From Neoaliturus tenellus (Eukaryota; Arthropoda; Insecta; Hemiptera; Cicadellidae), in assembly GCA_030545055.2 (NCBI GenBank), contig CM061534.1:203604875-203668874 (forward strand): DNA of 64,000 nucleotides. The letters are read 5' to 3'. Below are positions 8,579 to 16,628 of this stretch, piece by piece. Below the pieces are notes generated by a model that saw only the letters and a program-made list of their open reading frames with translations, did no database searches and was not told the origin of the DNA. Position numbers and translations under genes: made by a program. Position 1 is the first letter of the stretch. Each line of letters begins with the position of its first letter.

Positions 8579-9211
8579 TTAATAAGAATGTCCGTTGGAG
8601 ATGTTGTCTCTTCGGAGGTTAGAGTAATACTCATGCTGCGTCATGGTAGCGCTCTCGCTTTTATAATCGACACTACCCCCACTACTGACACTACACCCAC
8701 CACTTTGTTGAAGGAAATTGTTCAAGCGGTAGGCATTCTTTAAAGCGCACTGCGACCTTCGATGTTTAAAACTTTTTGATGAAATACAAAGTTCGTTGAA
8801 GTAGCATTGGAAATCTTTATCAATTATTGCATTAATCACTTCGTTGCTTGTAAATGATTGTATCCAATTTGCTTTTTCCAATCCCCTTGTGTAGATGATT
8901 TTAAACTCTTTGCAATAATGATTCATAATGTGCGGTATCATGTTATAATTAATGAAACCTTCATCCCATCTTAAGTTGTGAAAATGTTTGTTCAACCATT
9001 TGTTTGTAACTTTCGCTTTAGTTGTTAGTCTATTAAATGGTACTGGAGGTTTGAACAAATAATGATAAACTACTGATGTGTTCATGTCCAAGATTACTAA
9101 TTCTTTAATAATAAAATTACCATCATTTCCTCGGAAAGCTTGAAATTCAATTATACCTCTTTTAACTTCCATTATATGTGGCGCATTAGAAAACGAAACC
9201 CGTTTATTCAT
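8579..9211 (-). CDS. Conserved hypothetical protein, possibly exonuclease-derived (210 aa)
   Basis: Resembles an arthropod/Maverick-associated family with a 'GIIEFQAFRG...FIIKEL' N-terminus, a central 'WLNKHFHNLRWDEG' block and a C-terminal 'H..S.CALKNAYRLNNFL' block. Strand order and the H...CA.xN ending recall DEDDh 3'-5' exonucleases, but the first acidic pair is not clearly conserved (EFQ instead of DxE), so a catalytic role is doubtful. The tail (residues 168-210) is Ser/Gly-rich. TATAAACA at 9256-9263 and a TCAGT initiator-like string near 9229 support this start. Confidence 0.6.
   Translation of the reverse strand: MNKRVSFSNAPHIMEVKRGIIEFQAFRGNDGNFIIKELVILDMNTSVVYHYLFKPPVPFNRLTTKAKVTNKWLNKHFHNLRWDEGFINYNMIPHIMNHYCKEFKIIYTRGLEKANWIQSFTSNEVINAIIDKDFQCYFNELCISSKSFKHRRSQCALKNAYRLNNFLQQSGGCSVSSGGSVDYKSESATMTQHEYYSNLRRDNISNGHSY
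8658..8665 (-). promoter_or_regulatory. TATA box (TATAAAAG) for the putative OB-fold gene
   Basis: TATAAAAGCGAGAGCG on the minus strand, located inside the 3' part of the upstream 210-aa ORF. Its position decides the start codon of the downstream gene. Confidence 0.6.
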
Positions 9212-9255
9212 GATGAAGTCTTACTAACAACTGACTTAAAAATTGAATGAGCCGA

Positions 9256-9263
9256 TGTTTATA
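9256..9263 (-). promoter_or_regulatory. TATA box (TATAAACA) overlapping the upstream stop codon
   Basis: TATAAACA on the minus strand spans the stop codon of the 271-aa gene (stop at 9259-9261) and lies 45 bp before the ATG at 9211, an example of how tightly promoter and coding sequence are packed. Confidence 0.5.
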
Positions 9264-10074
9264 ACAGACAGGATTGTTCTTCTTCTTTCACTTCTTGTGC
9301 CACTTCATCAATATTAAAATTGGTGTGATAGTTGTTTAATTGTCTCCACATTTCAACTTCTTGAGGTATTCTATTAAAGATTGAAGTATCTACAGGACCG
9401 TATAAAATTGGAACAAAAGGTTTTTTGTCCAATGTATCAATTAGATAGTCTTTAATTATTGCACTTGAAAATATTAGTTGTTTCAAATATCTGGTGACGG
9501 GACCGGTAGTACAACTTAAAGTGTAAAATTCTTCTTTAGTGAAATATAATTTAACATTATGTGTAGTTAAATCTCTGAAGCGAACAATTTGTCCTCCACG
9601 ATGTTTTACTATATCAACTTCAATATTTGATTCCAATAAACTTAATCTTGTTCTTCTTCCAAATGTGTTGTTACTTAAATAGCACTCCAAAAGATGTAAA
9701 TGTTTCATGAGAGATTCCCAAGTAGTTTCACTGAAAGTAACCATTTTGTTTCCATGATTTAAAATAACAATTGGTGAATAATCCATTGATTTTAAAATTC
9801 CAACTGATATACTTTTTGTCATGCATGAAGAAATTGGGTAGATAATCCGAAGAAATACTTCTGTTAAAATATTGGTTGTAATGTTAACTTCAACCTTCTT
9901 CCTTTTTACTTCTTTTTCAGCTTTTTCTTCTTCTCTCTTCTTATGTTTGTTGAATTTTAGGAACTCGTCCATTTCTCGTTCAACTTGTTTTTCTATATCT
10001 GAACTATTATCATCCATTAGAGGTGTATTTTCTTCTCCGTTAGTAGAATTCATCTTGCGAATGATGTTTCCCAT
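9259..10074 (-). CDS. Conserved hypothetical protein, possible PC4-like core (271 aa)
   Basis: N-terminal 65 residues are charged and low-complexity (KKREEEKAEKEVKRKKVEV), suggesting a nuclear or nucleic-acid-associated protein. The middle (about 95-195) has the layout 'SPIVILNHGNKMVTFSETTWESL' ... 'KLYFTKEEFYTLS', which loosely recalls the repeated beta-strands and 'LTxEEWxxL' helix of PC4-type ssDNA-binding coactivators; this is a weak resemblance, not a family call. TATAAAAG at 10120-10127 lies about 50 bp upstream. Confidence 0.55.
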   Translation of the reverse strand: MGNIIRKMNSTNGEENTPLMDDNSSDIEKQVEREMDEFLKFNKHKKREEEKAEKEVKRKKVEVNITTNILTEVFLRIIYPISSCMTKSISVGILKSMDYSPIVILNHGNKMVTFSETTWESLMKHLHLLECYLSNNTFGRRTRLSLLESNIEVDIVKHRGGQIVRFRDLTTHNVKLYFTKEEFYTLSCTTGPVTRYLKQLIFSSAIIKDYLIDTLDKKPFVPILYGPVDTSIFNRIPQEVEMWRQLNNYHTNFNIDEVAQEVKEEEQSCLL

Positions 10075-10119
10075 ACGACGGTTGAAGATAGAATGAAGTT
10101 TCTACTAATTATTTTCTCG

Positions 10120-10127
10120 CTTTTATA
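10120..10127 (-). promoter_or_regulatory. TATA box (TATAAAAG) for the 271-aa gene
   Basis: TATAAAAGCGAG on the minus strand about 50 bp before the ATG at 10074. Two copies of a GAGGTTAGAATT motif lie upstream at 10199-10212 and 10223-10240. Confidence 0.6.
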
Positions 10128-10266
10128 TTTTTCGTAAAATCCTTGAAATTTATACAATTACATAATTGTTTGTTTTCAACTTGTCTTTCACAAATGAAAT
10201 TCTAACCTCAAAAATTAAAGCAGATAATTCTAACCTCAAAAATTTGCAGTTGTTATACAATTCTTC

Positions 10267-11493
10267 TTAAAGTACATTCTTCACAATTCCGGTCAGCGGT
10301 GTGTAAGTAACTATTTTATCATGTAGAATTAGACAGTATGCCGAAGTTCCATCCGCTACTGGTTCTTCAAATTCCATTTCAATTTTTATATCCACACTTG
10401 ATGATTTTACCGATTCATTTTGTTTTGAACAATCGATTACAATTATTGGAGCCTTGGAATAATACTGGTCAGGTGATAATAGTGGTGTATTAGTCTTTCC
10501 ATAATATGACGATTGAAATCTTGCATACATATCGTATAAAATAGAAAAACGTTTTTTGCTGAACATGACATTCAAATTGTCATAGGGAAAGAATTGAGAG
10601 TTTAGGAAAACTTTACAATTCTTTATTTTACAGTGATCAAATTGACCAGCATTTGCAGTGATAACATCTTTTCGCTTAGTTTGAAAACCGAGTATTATGT
10701 ACCTTGCTCGTTCCAAGTAAGTTGATGTCTTGACGGTCCATGTTTGTCGTTCTGTCTGAGGTAGTGTAGGGTATTCATGAAATTCCCAACTTCGGAATGG
10801 CATCACAATATCACGGTCAGATTTCAACTTTCTCAATAATAGGATTCTATGTTCATCAGCCAATCTTACATGAGGTACTCTCCAAACAACTTTATCCAAC
10901 TGTAGTTGCCATTCCAGTTTATCTTCCGTAGTTGCAGGGTCTGCAAGTATCAAGTCCTTATTAGTTGAAGATCTGAGTAATACTAATTCTTGTTTGACAT
11001 TTATTATTACCCGTTTGTAATCTTCAGTGAATCCCAAAAGCAATCGTAAAGGTACATGAAAATCAAAGTGACCGTTGGAAGCTGGTGTTATAGTGTCTTT
11101 ATCGGGGGCAACCCATCCGGCGGTGACTATTGAATTCTTCTCATGCGGTGTTAATGATGTTAATCCTTTCAATGTCGTTGTTAAACCAACCTTTTTTGTT
11201 GAATCAACCGTCACCCCTGATATTTCATATCTTATTTCATCAAAAAGATATGCCATCGGGTTATTTATAAAAGGAACTGTTGAAGCAGTTTTTCCATCCA
11301 ATTTTAATACCCGTCCTTCGATGTACAAGTAACTTTCACACGGTAAAGTGTAAATATCTTGTTGTTGAATGGGGATCCTTATTTCATCGTTATTGTTTAA
11401 TTTTGATGAAGTGTAAGGGTTGTGCGTGTGATATTCCTTCTCCCATAGTGTTTCGTCGAACGTTGGTCCTTGAGATATATCCAGGATATCCAT
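10267..11493 (-). CDS. MCP: Major capsid protein, double jelly-roll type (408 aa)
   Basis: Matches the Polinton major capsid family. The N-terminus has 'YHTHNPYTSSKLNNNDEIRI', then a run of beta-strand-like blocks. Near residues 230-330 come a 'RSWEFHEYPTLP' loop, 'ARYIILGFQTKR' and 'VFLNSQFFPYDNLN', features I associate with arthropod Mavericks. Hexons built from this fold form the icosahedral shell. The ORF is intact. No TATA box is obvious just upstream, and its 5' end overlaps a small ORF, so it is probably expressed from a longer capsid-block transcript. Family assignment is strong; particle formation is inferred. Confidence 0.88.
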   Translation of the reverse strand: MDILDISQGPTFDETLWEKEYHTHNPYTSSKLNNNDEIRIPIQQQDIYTLPCESYLYIEGRVLKLDGKTASTVPFINNPMAYLFDEIRYEISGVTVDSTKKVGLTTTLKGLTSLTPHEKNSIVTAGWVAPDKDTITPASNGHFDFHVPLRLLLGFTEDYKRVIINVKQELVLLRSSTNKDLILADPATTEDKLEWQLQLDKVVWRVPHVRLADEHRILLLRKLKSDRDIVMPFRSWEFHEYPTLPQTERQTWTVKTSTYLERARYIILGFQTKRKDVITANAGQFDHCKIKNCKVFLNSQFFPYDNLNVMFSKKRFSILYDMYARFQSSYYGKTNTPLLSPDQYYSKAPIIVIDCSKQNESVKSSSVDIKIEMEFEEPVADGTSAYCLILHDKIVTYTPLTGIVKNVL

Positions 11494-11614
11494 CGCTGTT
11501 AAGTTTCAATCCAATCTTCTGTAGAAAACGAATGTTGTCCGATGTTAACTCTTCCAATGTTGAGGAGCTACTGAGCTCCCGACTCTTCCGTTGCGGTTTA
11601 AATGATAATCCCAT
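11390..11614 (-). CDS. Small capsid-block protein (74 aa)
   Basis: Begins 6 bp after the minor capsid stop and overlaps the first 104 bp of the major capsid gene in another frame. It starts MGLSFKPQRKSREL, then 'LTSDNIRFLQKIGLKLN', a helix pattern I associate with a short ORF in the same position in related elements. Basic N-terminus, no membrane segment. Could be a capsid cement or DNA-binding peptide; function unknown. The C-terminal part that overlaps the capsid gene may be fortuitous. Confidence 0.45.
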   Translation of the reverse strand: MGLSFKPQRKSRELSSSSTLEELTSDNIRFLQKIGLKLNSDGYPGYISRTNVRRNTMGEGISHAQPLHFIKIKQ

Positions 11615-11622
11615 GTTGACTT

Positions 11623-12366
11623 TTATGTTGCTGCTCTGATGTGTATCCGTATAGTAATTGTTTCTCCTCTAAAGTCAACACTATGACCGTCTTGATCCAA
11701 TATGTTCAGTACGATGTCTGAAATGAAACTGGTGTTTAACGGTAGGTATATCAAGTTTTGTGGCTTCTCAACAATTTTAAAACCGGGAGCCACTGTTGGA
11801 TAAAATGTATGTAAAATATGTTGATTAACTCCATCTCTATACGATCCGTGTATAATGTTGCACGTGACATCGATACTATTTACTTTCAATATTGTTACAG
11901 TTTAATCACCTGAATGAGTAGTTCCAGGAGTTAAGATTTTCTTTTTTGTATCTGTAAATCCAAGTAAACTGCCAATCGACTGTTCCAAGCTGACATCAAT
12001 ATAATATTTTGAAGTTATTTCTGCTTTTAAAGTATTATTGTTTCCTTTAACGGTAATATTGTCTTCTCCGAGTTGTTTCTGTAATAATTGGTTTATATCA
12101 TCAATTTCATAAGCTCCAGTAGGAAATGTAATTATTTTCAATTCTGAGTATTTTCCTGTAGCATCCTTAGTTTCATAATAATGTAGTAAATTATTCTTCC
12201 CTTCCGTAACATTGGGAATTGAGTTGTAGGTAGTCAAATCAAGTAATGCCGCTTCCCATAATCGTTCCTTGGATAGACGCAATGCTGGGAACAGCGTACT
12301 TTTCAATGTGGATGAATTTCCACTCAATGACACTGTATACGATGACATCTTAAAGCTGACTGACAC
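11623..12366 (-). pseudogene. mCP: Minor capsid protein (penton-type jelly roll) with in-frame stop
   Basis: One reading frame runs from 12366 (or more likely from the Met at 12348, just past the protease stop) to 11623, interrupted only by TAA at 11902-11904. The first part has 'LFPALRLSKERLWEAALLDL', 'TYNSIPNV' and 'FPTGAYEIDDINQLL'. The second has 'CNIIHGSYRDGVNQHI', 'IYLPLN' and 'DFRGETITIRIHIR'. Both match the Polinton minor capsid family, about 245 residues when uninterrupted. The frame is kept across the stop, so this is a point nonsense change, not a frameshift. Stop-codon readthrough or a sequencing error are alternatives. Confidence 0.82.
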
Positions 12367-12793
12367 TTTTCGCTAGAAACTCCAAACATAAATGCCCACA
12401 TATTTCAGTATTGTTAGGTTGTTCTTTTTTGTAATTGTAAAAAATGTTTTTTGAGTTTCGAAAATAATGTTGAAGTTCTTTTGGCGGTGGTAGATTGCCA
12501 AAACTGTCAAAGTAGTAAACGGTTTGTCCAAGCTTTTTATAGCATACCCAATGAGTACCTGGACCATAGGTGGAATCCAAATTTACTATTCCAGTTTCAT
12601 TTTTCCATATTTTAGTTGGTAATGCATCTTTCATAAAAACTCCTCGAAAGAATGGTATTTTCAAACATTTCACATAATCATTTAACTGATGATTTGTTAA
12701 GGCTTTATTTGGAATTATCAATTGACTCTTCTTATTTAGTACACACGGTATGGTCTTAGGTATAAACCTGCTCCGTTTTTTACCATTTGCCAA
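12350..12793 (-). CDS. PRO: Adenain-like cysteine protease (147 aa)
   Basis: Maturation protease of the C5/adenain type, expected to cleave capsid precursors. The catalytic order His-Asp/Glu-Gln-Cys is visible: H81 in GTHWVCY, D96 in YYFDSFGN, Q125, and C132 in ICGHLCLEFL, with the Q-to-C spacing of 7 as in adenovirus protease. The N-terminal 25 residues are basic. The start overlaps the PLA2 gene by 58 bp in another frame. The stop overlaps the longest minor-capsid frame by 17 bp. All key residues are present, so it is probably active. Confidence 0.9.
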   Translation of the reverse strand: MANGKKRSRFIPKTIPCVLNKKSQLIIPNKALTNHQLNDYVKCLKIPFFRGVFMKDALPTKIWKNETGIVNLDSTYGPGTHWVCYKKLGQTVYYFDSFGNLPPPKELQHYFRNSKNIFYNYKKEQPNNTEICGHLCLEFLAKSVSQL

Positions 12794-13320
12794 ACAGAAG
12801 TCTTCTTTACATTTGGCTTATGAGTTCTACGACGTCCTTTTTTAATGTTTCCACCTCTTTTGGGAGCGCCTTTCTTTGCAGGTCTTCCTCTGCGACGTTT
12901 TCCACCACCTAACTTTGCTTTCGTCTTCATGGCTGTAGTTACTGCCCAAGCCGATGCTTTTTCTGCAATACTTGCGTCACTTGATTTTACTCTTTGCCAA
13001 GCTTTTTCCGCTAGAATTTTATCTGCTATTGATCTATTTGTTGAATCTTTATACTTTGAATATGCTATATCGTGTTCCTTGCAAGCTTGATCTAATTTAT
13101 TAATTCCAGGATCTCCTCTTGCTAAACGCTTTGCCAACTTAGTTCCAGGTCCACAATATTGATAACCTCCGGGCAGATGTAATTCGTATGGTAAAGCGTC
13201 TATTGTTCGATTTACAACAGCACCAACTGGAATCCGTCTAAGCAGGGATAATGCAGCTGATGTTATACCACGTCCTCTCTTGCCGCTGTCTTGACGATGA
13301 CTGAGCGATACGGTCTTCAT
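12736..13320 (-). CDS. Phospholipase A2-domain virion protein (194 aa)
   Basis: Residues 42-95 form a parvovirus-type PLA2 core: calcium loop YCGPGT (55-60) and the catalytic HD pair in ACKEHDIAYSKY (H83, D84). In parvoviruses this activity opens the endosomal membrane during entry; a like role for this element's virion is inferred. The C-terminal third is a strongly basic, glycine-rich tail (GGGKRRRGRPAKKG...KKGRRR), suggesting DNA binding inside the particle. It ends AGLYLRPYRVY and overlaps the protease gene. TATATAAG at 13329-13336 is only 9 bp before the ATG, too close for this start, so transcription may begin further upstream. Confidence 0.85.
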   Translation of the reverse strand: MKTVSLSHRQDSGKRGRGITSAALSLLRRIPVGAVVNRTIDALPYELHLPGGYQYCGPGTKLAKRLARGDPGINKLDQACKEHDIAYSKYKDSTNRSIADKILAEKAWQRVKSSDASIAEKASAWAVTTAMKTKAKLGGGKRRRGRPAKKGAPKRGGNIKKGRRRTHKPNVKKTSVWQMVKNGAGLYLRPYRVY

Positions 13321-13328
13321 TATGTTGT

Positions 13329-13336
13329 CTTATATA
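13329..13336 (-). promoter_or_regulatory. TATA-like box (TATATAAG) at the head of the capsid block
   Basis: TATATAAG lies immediately upstream of the PLA2 ATG. A start 30 bp downstream would fall inside the ORF, missing the annotated Met, so either it serves the protease/capsid genes or it is not used. Confidence 0.3.
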
Positions 13337-13408
13337 ACTGGCGTGTTTACTCCACGAGATACTTTACACAAATGAATAACTTGTGCAAAATCTTTTATAT
13401 TTAAAGAC

Positions 13409-14734
13409 TTAGTTATTCAAATTAATTATATACTGATTTATAATTCTATTTTTAATCCAAGCTTCTCGTTCATCGGGTTGAATCATCACATGACTCGTTG
13501 TACTAGCTATATGATTGTGGGTATCAATAAGTAAAATGCCCACTATTCTTATTAAACAATCTAAAGTTACAGCATCTTTCGGATGTTGAGGATCTTGTAA
13601 CTGCATAATACGTTTATCATTACAAGTATATGCGGTTGAATCACTTTTTGATGTTGTTATGACTTGTCCAATAGTAGCAGCATCATTTGAATCTTCACCT
13701 GGTAAAATATTAATTATTTTCTTCATCTTTGCATCATATTTGGTCCCAAAGTGTTTATCCCAAGTTATTGTTTGTTTCAATGTAACACAATCATCTTCTT
13801 CATAACCAGGATAAATATTTTTTATTCTTCTATTACGACCATCGTATGTACCTAATCTACCACCACTTGCAATTAATGTTTGTACCATAAGAGGTACATC
13901 TGAATCTTTTATACCAAATCTTCCATTTGTTATTGTTTTATGTCCTGCATCCCATTCATCATTTTTTCCTTGCATTAAATCAAACTTTTTATTTCCATGT
14001 ATAAATTTATCTCCCCGCTTTAACACGGCATCTTCATGTTTTACAAAATTTGATGTTTCCTTTTTTAATTCTTTAGATAATTGTTCCATAGTAACAGCAT
14101 CTTTTGGTTGAGAACCAAACTTTACATTTGTCAATGTTTTACCATGACAATCAATTCCATTAACATCTTGTAAAATACAGTTGTCCTTGATGTATTTTAG
14201 GTTTACAGCATCACCGTCTTCCTTTGGGTATCCAATGTCATTTATAATAAATTTATAAAAAGAAAATCCATGTTCAGTTTTTTCCGGTATTATAGAATGT
14301 AAATATTCTTTATTAACTGAATCTTTATTATTTTTGGGATTTCCCACGTTGGTTATTCTATAATTTCCAGCATCATACGTTTGTCCATCTTTTAAGTTAT
14401 TACCCCATTGCAATTTTAAAGTATTTGAAAGTTCAGATAATAAGTACTCTTTAGTAATTGCATCAGAACTTTCAGTTGGTTTACCAACATTAATTATTCT
14501 ATGTGATTTAACATCGTAAGTATTCTTATGTAATTTCAATGATGTTGAAGTAGCTTCTTTTACTGTCTTCAAATTTGCTCCATCAGTATCTTCTTCTGGA
14601 TCTTTAACTAGTTTTAAACGTTTATTACTTATGCTATAGTCACCTTCAGGTGTTTGCGGTAATCCACTTCTTTTTCTGTCTTCTCCAACTTGTACTCCTA
14701 ACGCGGAGTACCGTCCGAACTTGTCGACGCTCAT
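13409..14734 (-). CDS. Fibre-like protein with nine 'DAVTKxYL' repeats (441 aa)
   Basis: After a 35-residue basic head, the chain is built of about nine units of 30-55 residues following the pattern Y-D-x(4)-R/K-I-x-N-V/I-G-x-P-x(4)-D-A-V-T/N-x-x-Y-L. Examples are IINVGKPTESSDAITKEYL, ITNVGNPKNNKDSVNKEYL and IMQLQDPQHPKDAVTLDCL. Units of this kind occur in phage tail fibres and in other virus fibres, where they fold as trimeric beta-structure. A role as the spike or fibre of the virion is inferred. The C-terminal about 50 residues are non-repetitive. TATAAAAG at 14766-14773 and a TATCAGTT initiator-like string support the start. Confidence 0.75.
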   Translation of the reverse strand: MSVDKFGRYSALGVQVGEDRKRSGLPQTPEGDYSISNKRLKLVKDPEEDTDGANLKTVKEATSTSLKLHKNTYDVKSHRIINVGKPTESSDAITKEYLLSELSNTLKLQWGNNLKDGQTYDAGNYRITNVGNPKNNKDSVNKEYLHSIIPEKTEHGFSFYKFIINDIGYPKEDGDAVNLKYIKDNCILQDVNGIDCHGKTLTNVKFGSQPKDAVTMEQLSKELKKETSNFVKHEDAVLKRGDKFIHGNKKFDLMQGKNDEWDAGHKTITNGRFGIKDSDVPLMVQTLIASGGRLGTYDGRNRRIKNIYPGYEEDDCVTLKQTITWDKHFGTKYDAKMKKIINILPGEDSNDAATIGQVITTSKSDSTAYTCNDKRIMQLQDPQHPKDAVTLDCLIRIVGILLIDTHNHIASTTSHVMIQPDEREAWIKNRIINQYIINLNN

Positions 14735-14765
14735 GTTAGAACTGATACGTCTTACGCTTGCAACT

Positions 14766-14773
14766 CTTTTATA
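14766..14773 (-). promoter_or_regulatory. TATA box (TATAAAAG) for the fibre-like gene
   Basis: TATAAAAGAG on the minus strand 32 bp before the ATG at 14734; it also overlaps the gap just after the stop of the 352-aa gene (14785). Confidence 0.6.
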
Positions 14774-14784
14774 TCCGTGGACAA

Positions 14785-15843
14785 TTATACAACTATACCA
14801 CGATTCCTAAGTTCATCAACTAGAGCCACCCATTCATTATTCAAACCCGTATGACCGGCTTCCATGGCTTCATGCAATAGTCTCATTCGGTCAACCAATT
14901 TATTGATGTCGTTGTAGTAAATCACATTTGTATTGTATAGATTTTTCATCAATCCTTTACCAGAGGTTGAAGTATCTCCTTCACTCTTTTTACCATGTTG
15001 TTCAAGAAGTGATAAATCCATAAGTGATAAAGATTTTCTTTTCAGTGGTTGTCTCACCGCTGGAGCAGTACGTAATGTGGGCAATTTTCGTGGAGGAAAC
15101 AACTTTTTTATAACAATGTTATATTTTGTTGCACGTGAACGATTAATCATTGCATCCTTTAAGTAGTTTCTCTTATGAGCGTTAGTATTTTGTAAAATCT
15201 CTTTAAAAACACTTAAATCTTTGGATGAATATCTTAGTGGTATATTTTTAAAAATTAATTCATATAATCCTTTTGTTCCTTTATATCTATGCTCACCAAT
15301 AATGATGTAATCGTCTTGAGTTATTTCAAGCTTTGAATCACCAATCTTTAATTCATTCCCATCAATTCTTGCTCCGTATATGTGTGATCTACTCAAATTC
15401 GGGTTTGATTTCATGTCATGTAGCATTTTCATTATATATTTTCTTCCAAGAGGTCCATGTTGTAATATATCGCTACTCAATTGAGTTAAATTTGGAATAG
15501 ATTGTTCAGCTTCAGGTATTGGCTGTTCTTCTCCCTTTTCAACAATTGGTTCTTCTTCTTCTTTTGCTTCTTCTTGCTCACTAGCACTTGTGTATGAATC
15601 ATCATCTTCTTCTTTTTTTAATGCTTGTACTTCTTGTTTAGAAACTGGTAGTAAAACATCTCCTTCATAACGAGGTTTACCAATAGTTTCTGATATCTGT
15701 TTTAAAGGTTCCGTAATAGGTTTAAATGTAGTCTCTAGAAATTCTTCTCTTTCACTTAAACCCATCCTCAATGCACGATTCTTCATCCTAATAGAATCAC
15801 TGAGTGATTTTATTTCTTTTAATAGTTTTTCTTGATTCACCAT
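14785..15843 (-). CDS. Conserved Maverick protein of unknown role, PW-like (352 aa)
   Basis: Matches a protein I associate with many arthropod Mavericks. The N-terminal helix is coiled (KLLKEIKSLSDSIRMKNRAL), followed by an acidic linker (EEDDDSYTSASEQEEAKEEE). The conserved middle has 'YKGTKGLYELIFKNIP', 'ILQNTNAHKRNYL' and 'ATKYNIVIKKLFPP'. The C-terminus is 'INKLVDRMRLLHEAMEAGHT', then 'NNEWVALVDELRNRGIV'. Position between ATPase and fibre gene suggests a virion or packaging role, but function is not known. Ends 51 bp before the next ATG. Only a weak TATTTATG box (15897-15904) lies upstream. Confidence 0.7.
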   Translation of the reverse strand: MVNQEKLLKEIKSLSDSIRMKNRALRMGLSEREEFLETTFKPITEPLKQISETIGKPRYEGDVLLPVSKQEVQALKKEEDDDSYTSASEQEEAKEEEEPIVEKGEEQPIPEAEQSIPNLTQLSSDILQHGPLGRKYIMKMLHDMKSNPNLSRSHIYGARIDGNELKIGDSKLEITQDDYIIIGEHRYKGTKGLYELIFKNIPLRYSSKDLSVFKEILQNTNAHKRNYLKDAMINRSRATKYNIVIKKLFPPRKLPTLRTAPAVRQPLKRKSLSLMDLSLLEQHGKKSEGDTSTSGKGLMKNLYNTNVIYYNDINKLVDRMRLLHEAMEAGHTGLNNEWVALVDELRNRGIVV

Positions 15844-15890
15844 GTTTACACTGTGAAGTTCAACGTGTAACTAGATGTAGCATCGGTAGT

Positions 15891-16589
15891 TCAACGCATA
15901 AATACAAATTTATCCAACCCTATACGATATCTACCATTTTTAATATCTTCTTCCTTCATAATAACGAGAAAGCTATATTTCTCATTCCATGCTTTGCCAC
16001 ACATCTCTTTAAATTTTTCAAATGGCATATCCGCATTTACATGATCATTATATATATGCTTTAAATTTGTTTCATCTTGCTTGAAGATGATCAACATATT
16101 TGCATTGTCTCTTATAAGTTGTTTTGGAATTTTACTGTATGTTTGACCAATGTAAATGCTATCAATATTATGATGTCTTCCCATAGCAAAATAATTCCTT
16201 ATTGTGTCATGATTTTCACAAGAAACATCGTCAAATATAAAAATAGAAAATGGTTTTGCTTCATTTGGTTGCATAATTGTTTCACTGGCATTAAACTTGT
16301 AAAAATTTACTTCAGGTACACTTGCAAGTACTTTATCCAATAATTGATATTTTGGTTGTTGCAATGATTTTGAAAAAATGTATATATTGTTAAAACGCAA
16401 TCCTTTAGGATTAGTTATAAGGTTAAAAACAACATTAGTTTTTCCACAATTTGAAGGACCAGTTATTAGACATCTTATCGTATTTGGTAGTAATTCACCA
16501 TGTTTTCCATGATTTAACTTATCATTGTCAACTGTCAATTCATCAATGTTATTGATATTAAATCGATCTTTTTGTTGTACAATCTCCAT
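15891..16589 (-). CDS. ATP: FtsK/HerA-type genome packaging ATPase (232 aa)
   Basis: A32-like packaging ATPase. Walker A is GPSNCGKT (44-51), Walker B is FSIFIFDD (114-121), and a following 'GRHHNIDSIYIGQTYSKIP' segment is consistent with the sensor region of this clade. It would pump the element's DNA into preformed capsids. ORF intact and of usual length. It starts 40 bp after the integrase stop with no TATA box in the gap, suggesting shared transcription with the integrase or a promoter inside that gene. Confidence 0.9.
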   Translation of the reverse strand: MEIVQQKDRFNINNIDELTVDNDKLNHGKHGELLPNTIRCLITGPSNCGKTNVVFNLITNPKGLRFNNIYIFSKSLQQPKYQLLDKVLASVPEVNFYKFNASETIMQPNEAKPFSIFIFDDVSCENHDTIRNYFAMGRHHNIDSIYIGQTYSKIPKQLIRDNANMLIIFKQDETNLKHIYNDHVNADMPFEKFKEMCGKAWNEKYSFLVIMKEEDIKNGRYRIGLDKFVFMR

Positions 16590-16628
16590 CTTGTATAAAG
16601 GTTAAACACACAATGAGCTATTAAACAA

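Noticed and set aside
11902..12366. Treating the two halves of the minor capsid frame as separate genes
   Set aside because: They lie in one frame with only a TAA between them, and the second half has no ATG near its start; one interrupted gene explains both.
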